NCBI GenBank assembly: GCA_002914805.1
Contig: JXTB01000044.1
Location: 620,733-684,732 of the forward strand
Direction of reading: 5' to 3'
DNA length: 64,000 nt
From: Parasponia andersonii
Lineage: Eukaryota; Streptophyta; Magnoliopsida; Rosales; Cannabaceae
Part shown: positions 56,579 to 64,000 of the stretch, piece by piece
How positions within the stretch are numbered: position 1 is the first letter of the stretch
Layout: each line of letters begins with the position of its first letter
Program-made: the position numbers and the translations under genes
The notes under the pieces: model-generated
The model's input: only the letters and a program-made list of their open reading frames with translations
Database searches by the model: none
Told to the model about the DNA's origin: nothing

Positions 56579-58866
56579 TTATTTATTTGAAGCTGTTGGT
56601 ATCATGTACGTACAAGTTGCCCGATTGTGGCCCTTTCCACTACAACGGCTACAATGGCATTGCATTATGATCTTCTCCCCTTTTGACTTTGTACACTTTG
56701 CTTTTGGCCGGCCAGCCTTTGGTTTATAAGAAGGTGGTTTCACCATACGTCTGCTAATATCATCAGGTATATCACATTCTTCTTCATTTCCCACTGGATA
56801 TATAGTCTCTGCGTATGAGCACAGCCATGCGTCAACTGTATAATACCAGGAACATAAAGAGTATGGATTGATGCGTCGACTTAGACTAGCCGCCAGTGCA
56901 TGCATACATGGCAGACCTATCAAATCAAACCTCCTATAACTACAAGTCTTTGTCTGTAACTTAACTTGACCATCTCTGTCACCGTCCATGACATAAAACT
57001 CATAGTGGCTGAGAGGCTGAACAATCAAGTTTTCGCAGCCTCAATACGGTCCTCCAGTTTCTTCTCAATCTTTGTCGGTAATGGTTTATTGGATTCCATT
57101 GCCAATATTCGTCTTTTAAAGAACCAAGTTTGTAGTGTATACCTCAGAAACTCCGCCAAAGTTGTGATTGGATACTTCCGTGCATCTCTACTCGTGTTAT
57201 TAAAGCTCTCAGCGTTATTACTTGTCATGATGTTGTAACGAATGGCAGAGAAGTTTGCACGGCTCCATTTCTCAATGCCTATTTCTTCTAAATAATTAGC
57301 AATAGCTTGATCCTTGACCTTGATCTTCTCAAAATGATGAAGAAAGTCACTCATCCGATAGGATTTTGCCGCCAAGAAGTACTCACTGTGGCAATGATCA
57401 GTCTTGAATTTTGCTTGGATATTCATACCAATATGATGTATGCAAGCTCCGTGGTGTGCTTCAGGGAACATAGTCGATAATGCATTCGTAATACTTGGGT
57501 GTCAGTCCGATACGAAGACCAAGTTCTCAACGTCTCCAATTGCTTCCTTTAGTTTCACGATAAAATACATTTAGGAGTCGTTGTTCTCTAAGTCGACTAC
57601 TCCAAATGCAACAGGATACAACTACATGTTTGCATCTTGTGCAATCGCAGCCAACATTGTCCCTCTATAGTTTGTTTTTAAGAAGGATCCATCCACACAT
57701 AGCACAGGACGACATGCTGTTTTAAAGCCCCGAATAGATGTACCTAGTGACATGAAGAAAAACTTGAAACATCTCATCTCATCGGTCTCTAAATGCGTGA
57801 TTGTTCCTGGATTAGTCTTCTCTAACATATATAGGTAAGATGGCAGCTTTTGATATGAACCATCCACTATTCCCCTCACATATAGAAGTGCTTTTTCCCT
57901 ACATCTCCATGCCTTTTTATATGTCATGTTAATCCTATAGTCTTTAGAGAAATCGTCGATTATTGATCGAGGGGCATAATTAGGGTTGGCTGAATTTGTG
58001 TATTTTCTCTTAATGCAATGTCCAATAACCCATGATGCTGCTTGTCTGTTATCCTTATGCCTTATTACCAATGAACATGTGTGTTCAGGCACATATCTTC
58101 GCACCTCAAACATGTAAGATTGCTCCACCTTTCTAGCTCGCAACCGCCACGTACAATTGTCGTCTATACATGTTATAAACTAACAGTCTTTGCCTGACTT
58201 TTTTACCTTGAACTCAAAATTGCACTTCATTGCATGTAAGTGCAGCTTCAGCTTCAAGTCTTCCTTATTCTCAAATAGTTGACTGATCATGATTTTCACT
58301 GAATTAGAAGATCCAACTGACAAGTTGTTAGGTGTTCCCTGCAGCAATTCTCCCTCTGAAAACAAGGGAGTACTCCACTTCGCTTCATTATCTACTATTC
58401 TTACTCTACGCACTCGACTACTTGAAGTCCCTGTTATTGTCGCTGGAGTCTTAGCTACTTCACCAAAGCATTCCTTTAACTCATCTATTTTCTCTGCACC
58501 TGTTTCAGGCACAAATGAAGCATTTTGACTGCAACCCTCACCCACAGGTGTCAACTTCGGTAAAATGGACACACATAAAGGAGTACAGTTCTGAATAGAG
58601 TAAGACATCTCCTCAAGCCAAATTTCTAGGTCACTATCAGAGGTAATCATCATTGGAGGAATAAGGATTCCATCTCCACCATCACATTTATAAACAACCT
58701 TAAGTTCTAAATCAAAACGATTTTTATCAACTCCAATCACCTCATACAGCTTATCTACAAGGGTCACAAAAGTTATACCCATCCATACACCCATGGCCTT
58801 ACTTTCTTTAGCAATATAAGACCATAATATTTTCTCTGACGAAAACTTCCATTCACCGTTATACAA
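56579..58866 (-). pseudogene. mudrA-type MULE transposase
   Basis: The minus-strand reading begins MYNGEWKFSSEKILW at 58866, with a PB1-like N-terminal region (58866-58180). It continues in frame through a stop to the MuDR zinc-binding region (CIDDNCTWRLRARK), CRPVLCVDGSFLKTNYRG (first DDE aspartate), LYPVAFGVVDLENNDS and NLVFVSD-HPSI (second aspartate; a stop replaces the next residue). It goes on through EAHHGACIHHIGMN and, after a one-base frameshift near 57028, to the SWIM finger (CSYRRFDLIGLPCMHAL) and a CCHC knuckle CSRCSGKGHNRATC. Four in-frame stops (58180, about 57622, 57571, 57508) plus the frameshift make it inactive as it stands. It supplies the family identity of the element. Confidence 0.9.
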
Positions 58867-58977
58867 AACTATGATGTTGAAACGTGACTCTGTAGATGAA
58901 ACAAAAAAAAGAAATTAGAATCAACAGAAAAAATTATAAAATGTAAACGGAAGAATCTATATTTTTAGCCATCAAAA

Positions 58978-59490
58978 ATTGGTCGAAATTGGTCAAAAGA
59001 AATAATCGAAATAGTCATCGAAAAAAGGTCGAAAATTCGACTACCATCGAATTATAGTCGAAATATAGTCTACGAAATTCTTATATCTCAGACTTTAGCG
59101 AAATTTGGTCGAAATTATAATCGAAATACATCGAAATTGATCGAAAAAATATTCGAAATAGTCATCGAAAAAAATAATCGAATAGTCATCGAAAATATAT
59201 CGAAAATTCGACTACCATCGAATAGTCATCGAAAATAGGTCGAAAATTCGACTACCATCGAATTATAGTCGAAATATAGTCGACGAATTCTTGCATCTCA
59301 AACTTCATCAAAATTTGGTCGAAATCGCAAAAATATTCGAAATAGTCATCGAAAAAAATGATCAAAATAGTCATCGAAAATAGGTCAAAAATTCGACTAC
59401 CATCGAATTATAATCGAAATATAGTTCGACGAAATTCTTACATCTCAGACTTCATCGAAATATGGTCAAAATTACATTGAAAATTCGATG
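58978..59490 (-). repeat. Right subterminal TCGA-box array of the MULE
   Basis: Same boxes in inverse orientation (TCGAAA on the + strand). TCGA starts at 59229, 59240, 59248, 59258, 59269 and 59280: steps 11, 8, 10, 11, 11. Blocks such as AATTCGACTACCATCGAAT recur. It mirrors the left array relative to the element ends. Confidence 0.9.
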
Positions 59491-59844
59491 CTTATACTGA
59501 GGCACTCTGATTTTTTGAGAAATCCAGACTTTTGCAGATAATCCCAGACCCAAAAAACAACTTTTAATGTATAAATTATGCTCCTAACATATCGAAACTC
59601 AGTTAAAAATCATTTCAAACAGTACCCATAACATTTGAACATATAAATTACATACCCATTTCGCGGATTTCCGTCCTCCGTCTTACTGCCACGTCTTTTC
59701 TGCTCTTAGAATTTCAGCTCCTTAGACAGTATGATAAATTCAAGCATGAGATTACATGAAAGATTGTGAGGATATAGAGGAAGGAATAAGGAGCTACAGC
59801 TTGGTTGAAGTGGAGAAGAGCGACATATACATTATAAACCAATT

Positions 59845-59979
59845 ATTAAGGGCATAAGTGACATTACAGGTGGGTATATGCATATTTTTCAGAGTTTTAT
59901 TGAGGAAAGTATATGTGCCAAAATATGCCTCTTATAATGCATATTTAACCTAATTTCCCTTTTTTGGGGGGATAATAAC
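59845..59979 (-). repeat. Right terminal inverted repeat of the MULE
   Basis: Inverse of the left end; its outermost part is GTTATTATCCCCCC in reverse complement, then GGGAAATTAGGTTAAATATG. Followed by the 12-base target duplication at 59980-59991. Confidence 0.85.
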
Positions 59980-60446
59980 AGTATAAAAGTAGCTTAACAA
60001 TGAATTACATATATATATATTTTATAAATACAAATTTGATGTTTTTCCAAATTACTAAGAGACAATAATTTTGTCATACCGTTAAGAATACGAAGAATAT
60101 AAAGTTTTCATGCACTAAGAATTTGTTTACCAAAATTAAAAAATGCACAAAGAATTAATTTCTACATTTTTCTTCATTGTTTTTTGTGGCCGGAGGGGGC
60201 GGGAATCCAACTTTAGGGATCATGACGTTTGGTGTAGCTTCATAAGCAAGAAATAATCCAATTTTGGGGATATTCGTTCTCTCCTTGCCGCCCATTCCAA
60301 AGTAGACATTGACGTATATATTTTTATATCGCTACTATCTATATCCGATGTTTCTCTTCTTTCCCTTTTGATCTTTCGGTGATATTCCACAAACAGTCAC
60401 CAAGCGTTTATACTAGATTATAAAGAACAAATTTAATGTCAACAAA

Positions 60447-60518
60447 GTGGCTGTAGTTTAGTGGTAAGAATTCCACGTTGTGGCCGTGGAGACCTGGGCT
60501 CGAATCCCAGCAGCCACA
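60447..60518 (+). tRNA. tRNA-His (GTG anticodon)
   Basis: The acceptor stem GTGGCTG pairs with CAGCCAC, followed by discriminator A. The D-arm region is AGTTTAGTGGTAAGA (A box). The anticodon stem CCACG/CGTGG encloses loop TTGTGGC with anticodon GTG at 60480-60482, and the T arm CTGGGCTCGAATCCCAG is the B box. There is no intron. A CAACAA element at 60440-60445 and a T-run just downstream (60521-60524) fit plant pol III genes. Confidence 0.97.
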
Positions 60519-61470
60519 AGTTTTAATTTATAAGGGCCTTTGTAGCCAATTTGCCGATTTTGGATCATAAATATGAAAATGGCTATTTTTTCAAACACTA
60601 TTAACAAATGGCCAAATTTTGAAAATGATATAAAAATTGACCATTTTCATATTTAGTACATCAAAATATATTCATTTACTTATTAAAAAAAATTGATTTA
60701 TTTTATGAAAAATAAATCAACTAAAAAAGGGGTTATCTATCAAAATAAAATTATAACACTGTCATTTATTAAATAAGTGCCGAAAATAGCTATTTTTCAA
60801 ATTGATCTTAAAAAACAGGCCATTTCTTATAAATACCCTTTTAATAAATATTTAATGGGCTGCATAGGTATTTGTTACTTTTAAAGCCCAAAACTTATTA
60901 AATAACCCAAGCCCAAATTTAAAAGCAAAATATCTAACCAAATGAACCGTTGAAATCACATTCCAAATATACCCCTTACGACGCATAAAAACCCAGCAAC
61001 CACACATTTTAATTTATAAGGGTTTTTATAGCCAAATAGCCGATTTTGGATCATAGATCACAAAATGGCTATTTTTTCAAACACCATTAATAAATGGCCA
61101 AATTTTGAAAATTATTTAAAAATTGACCATTTTCATATTTAGTATATATCAAAATATATTGATTTATTTTATTAAAAAATTGATTTACTTTATGAGAAAT
61201 TAATCAACTAAAAAAGTTCCATTTATCAAAATAAAATTATAACAATGTCATTTATTAAATAAGCATAAAAATAGCTATTTTTCAAATTGATCTCGAAAAA
61301 GAAGTCATTTCTTATAAATACTCTTTTAATAAATATTTAATGGGCTGTATAGGTAATTGTCACTTTGAAAGCCCAAAACGCATTTAATGACCCAAGCCCA
61401 AATTCATAGCAAAATATCTAACCAAATGAACGGTTGAAATCACATTCCAAATATACCCTACGCATAAAAC
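60506..61470 (+). repeat. 480-bp tandem duplication with a captured tRNA-His 3' end
   Basis: Copy 1 (about 60506-60990) starts inside the tRNA gene; copy 2 (about 60991-61470) starts with CCCAGCAACCACA, matching the tRNA 3' end CCCAGCAGCCACA. Both copies then run TTTAATTTATAAGG, GCCGATTTTGGATCATA and so on to AACCGTTGAAATCACATTCC or its variant. Each unit also has weak inverted ends (AAGGG..ATAGCC / inverted AAAGGGTATTTATAAG), so the body may be a MITE. Confidence 0.88.
60992..61004 (+). pseudogene. Truncated tRNA-His 3' fragment
   Basis: CCCAGCAACCACA: the 3' half of the T stem plus the 3' acceptor strand of the tRNA-His gene with one substitution, left at the start of the second tandem copy. 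No anticodon arm. Confidence 0.8.
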
Positions 61471-62451
61471 CCCAATTTCATTTTTCTGTCCCTAAAAATA
61501 ACATAAAAGCCAAGCCAAGCTTATAAATCAAAAATAAACAGCACAAACAAAGTCCGGGTACGACATGTCACTATACATATTTTACATACTACCGAAAAAT
61601 TGTAGGTCATGCTAGAGCCACGATTTGTGGCCTCATTAATTGGCATCTTATTTTGAATAGTTCCAATTCATTTTTTGCGCAAATTAGGTGTGATTATATC
61701 GATTGACAATTGATATCATTATTAATTGCACATATTTTTGTTGTGAATTGTTTTTCGGGGAGAAAGGAGACTAGGAAGTTTTCTACACTTAATTCTTTTC
61801 ATCTTGAGCCTCTCACATGCTTCCTTAATGCTCAGCAATATTGACTCTGTTACAACAGCAGTGACTCTAAAAGGAAAATTTTGATTTCGACTCGTTTATT
61901 TGTGTGAGATGCCTTCCCATGTATTCCTGATTTTTATTAAATATGAAAAATAATATTATCAATGATTTGATTGCAGAAATATATCTCCCTACCTCGTGCT
62001 CTCACATCTCCGTTGTTACAACAACACAGTGCCAGATTTGAAAAGAAAATCATTTTTGACGAAAGTGATTGATTAATTAATTTTAATTATCCATGACTAA
62101 TCTTGTCTGCAGATTACGAAGATTGGCATGTTGCCTATATAAAGCCGAAGCAATCATGGAGCTTTGTGTGCCCAGAGTGTAAGAATTGAGAGCTTGAGTT
62201 TTTGATGTTTTTGTTGTGTGAGCCATAAATGTTTTTAAAGTGTTAACTCTAAGGGACTGTTTGGCACGGCTTAAAGTTTGGGTAGAAATAAGAAATTTGG
62301 AGATTCTCATATTTGGTATAAGGCCTCGGACTTTTTTGAAACTTAGGTAAGTGACTTACTTTATTTGGGAATACGGGTAATGTGAAAGCAATCTGAAGTG
62401 ATAGATTTCATATGCCCTTAAACTCAAAACTATGGGTCTTTTACTTGATTT
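61471..62451. other. AT-rich non-coding region
   Basis: No gene supported. Near 62250 a GGGACTGTTTGGCACGGCTT block resembles hAT/MITE-type ends, but no partner end was found. Confidence 0.4.
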
Positions 62452-62784
62452 TAGAAAATAACACATAAAATCGTATGCAACCTTAAAAAGTACTAAATTC
62501 AAGAAAATAACACATAAAACCGTAAATGACCTAAAGAAGTATATGATTCTAGAAAATAACACATAAAATCGTATAAAATCTAAAAAAGTACACGATTCTA
62601 AAAAATAACACATAAATTTGTATATGACCTAAAGAAGTATACGATTCCAGAAAAATAATACATAAGACTATATACAATCTAAAGAAGTACATAATTCTAA
62701 AAAATAACACATAAAACCGTATATGACCTAAAGAAGTATACAATTCTAAAAAATAATACATTAAGCCGTAAAATGACCTAAGAG
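62452..62784 (+). repeat. 49-bp minisatellite with dimeric higher-order pattern
   Basis: About 6.7 tandem units of 49 bases, each with AAATAACACATAAAACCGTA-like and CTAAAGAAGTA-like cores. Units alternate between an A type (GTATATGACCTAAAGAAG) and a B type (GTATA-AAATCTAAA-AAG), suggesting a 98-base dimer. The open frames read through it are artefacts of the repeat. Confidence 0.88.
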
Positions 62785-64000
62785 TGTTTTGAGAATTTTA
62801 TAATTATTTTAAATAAAAATATTTTTTATTTTGTGAGAAATTAATATTATTCTTTAAAAAAATATTTTTATTCATTAATTAAAAAAAAGGGCCAAAAATG
62901 ATTATTTCAATTATTTTAGAGAAAAATACAAAAATCAATACATTCCCTCGTCCAATCAAACATAGTTTTTTGGCATTCATAGGAATCATGAAAAAGATTT
63001 TAGTACACAACCAAATACGGTGATTCAGGTTTCCAGACAATCGCATTACCCTCATCAATTTTTCTATTAATCTGAAAACTTAGAACTCCTTATACCAAAT
63101 AAATTCTAAGAAAATCGTTGTACAGCAGTAGAGTTGTCAAACATGTCATACTAGCCCATCAAAATTAGGCACAAACATACTCTTACGTTGTGTCGTACCA
63201 TGTCGTGCTCAATTTTTAGTCTTGATGTGTCGTGTTGTGCCGGAGATTCAAAATCCACGCCCTGGCACAGCCCATTAGCTCATGCTTAAATGTATTATAT
63301 TGTATCTTGTTGTATTGTATCAGCCTGTGTACATAGACATGCCAATTTATTTGGGCCAAAATTTGCTCATTTAATTGGCAAAATTTTCATAATTTGTATT
63401 ACTATTTTATAATCATTTTTTTTTCAAACCATTCGTATATATACAAAAAACAAAAATAACGTAATAAATTAAAGATAAATTTTTTTAACACTAAAAACGA
63501 ACAAAGGAAAAAAAAATTGTAAAATATCATAAACCATAATTAATTATAGATTGTCTTTTAATTAGGTTGGCACTTGTATATTGAAAAAATAATTTAAAAT
63601 AATATATATATATATATATATATATAAATATACATGTGCTAATATGTCGTGTTTTGTCGTGCCACATCGATGGGTCATGGCGTGCCATGCCTACAAGCAT
63701 GTCATGCCATACTTAGCCTATCATGCTTAAGTTATGAGCCTGATACGGTTCACATAACGGGACCATATCTAGCAGGATCCACATTTTGGCGTATCGTACT
63801 AACAAGACGAGCCAACCTTCTTGACAACTGTATACTATAGTTTGTAAAAGTCCTTTGGGAGAAGAGCTGAGTATTTTTTGAGAGAAAATATGTTCTAGTA
63901 CATAGAAAAGAATCTAGTATATATAACTAAAGATATGCCAAAACAGAAAAAATTGATCAAGTTATTGAAAAAAATTTAAGAACGTGGAACCAAATAAGAC
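62785..64000. other. AT-rich end of window
   Basis: Non-coding. GTCGTG/CGTGCC words cluster at 63185-63265 and 63645-63700 on either side of AT-rich DNA, like the degraded ends of an unidentified element. A (TA)n run lies at 63603-63626. Confidence 0.4.
63603..63626 (+). repeat. (TA)n microsatellite
   Basis: Twelve uninterrupted TA units. Confidence 0.9.

Larger units (their letters stand above)
51581..59979. mobile_element. Complete but decayed Mutator-like element (MULE) with Ulp1 cargo
   Basis: An 8399-base element is flanked by a 12-base target duplication AGTATAAAAGTA (51569-51580 and 59980-59991), near the 9-11 bases usual for MULEs. Inverted ends of about 130 bases share GAAATTAGGTTAAATATG, ATTTTGGC-CATAT and TGAAAAATATGC. 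It carries two convergent genes: DUF1985-Ulp1 on + (52.9-55.5 kb) and a mudrA-type transposase on - (58.9-56.6 kb), both with stops and frameshifts. It also has three TCGA-box arrays. Ulp1-bearing MULEs are known in plants (for example the Kaonashi group in Arabidopsis); this appears to be a member or relative. Confidence 0.93.

Noticed and set aside
56966-57238. Plus-strand open frames within 56.6-58.9 kb
   Set aside because: They are shadows of the minus-strand transposase, whose domains are unmistakable.
62356-62761. Open frames rich in Phe, Leu and Tyr that look like membrane proteins
   Set aside because: They are translations of the 49-base minisatellite; the repetition explains the open frame.

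Overview
The window is nuclear DNA of a flowering plant, almost certainly a eudicot. It has AT-rich introns and intergenic DNA, split genes with GT..AG introns, a ZAR1-type NLR, plant Copia, LTR, MULE, MITE and SINE-like elements, and a eukaryotic tRNA-His with internal A and B boxes. The species cannot be named from the sequence alone. Two single N bases (11767, 24285) point to a draft assembly.

Layout. 1-30.4 kb holds a tandem array of four BCS1-like AAA-ATPase genes on the + strand. All share one phase-0 intron at the same place in the AAA module. They fall into two pairs (1+2 and 3+4). Between genes 2 and 3 lies a nest of retroelements. An old minus-strand Copia element (about 13.09-21.86 kb) is interrupted by a short non-autonomous LTR element (13,773-16,931, TSD ACTAG) and by a probable solo LTR (about 16,975-18,079). 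31.4-33.9 kb is an intronless CC-NB-ARC-LRR gene that I identify as the ZAR1 ortholog. 36.2-38.0 kb is an 8-exon phosducin-like/thioredoxin-fold gene (PLP3/TXNDC9 type). 39.6-43.8 kb is a 14-coding-exon SEC14-nodulin (SFH) phosphoinositide transfer protein gene. 44.6-48.0 kb, minus strand, is a 7-exon bHLH transcription factor of the bHLH112/123 group. 48-51.5 kb is AT-rich DNA with a small MITE family.

51,581-59,979 is a complete but decayed Mutator-like element (MULE). It is bounded by a 12-bp target duplication and long terminal inverted repeats. It carries a broken mudrA transposase gene (minus strand) converging on a broken DUF1985-Ulp1 protease gene (plus strand). It also holds three dense arrays of TCGA boxes spaced at about 11 bp. 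This helically phased array is the most unusual structure in the window. After it come a tRNA-His(GUG) gene, a tandem duplication of about 480 bp that captured the 3' end of that tRNA gene, a 49-bp minisatellite, and unannotated AT-rich DNA.

The host genes do not form a pathway. The AAA-ATPase array and ZAR1 are both types of gene often linked to stress or immunity, but their adjacency may be chance. Exon junctions were placed by reading splice sites, frame and family similarity by eye. UTR limits and degraded transposon borders are approximate.
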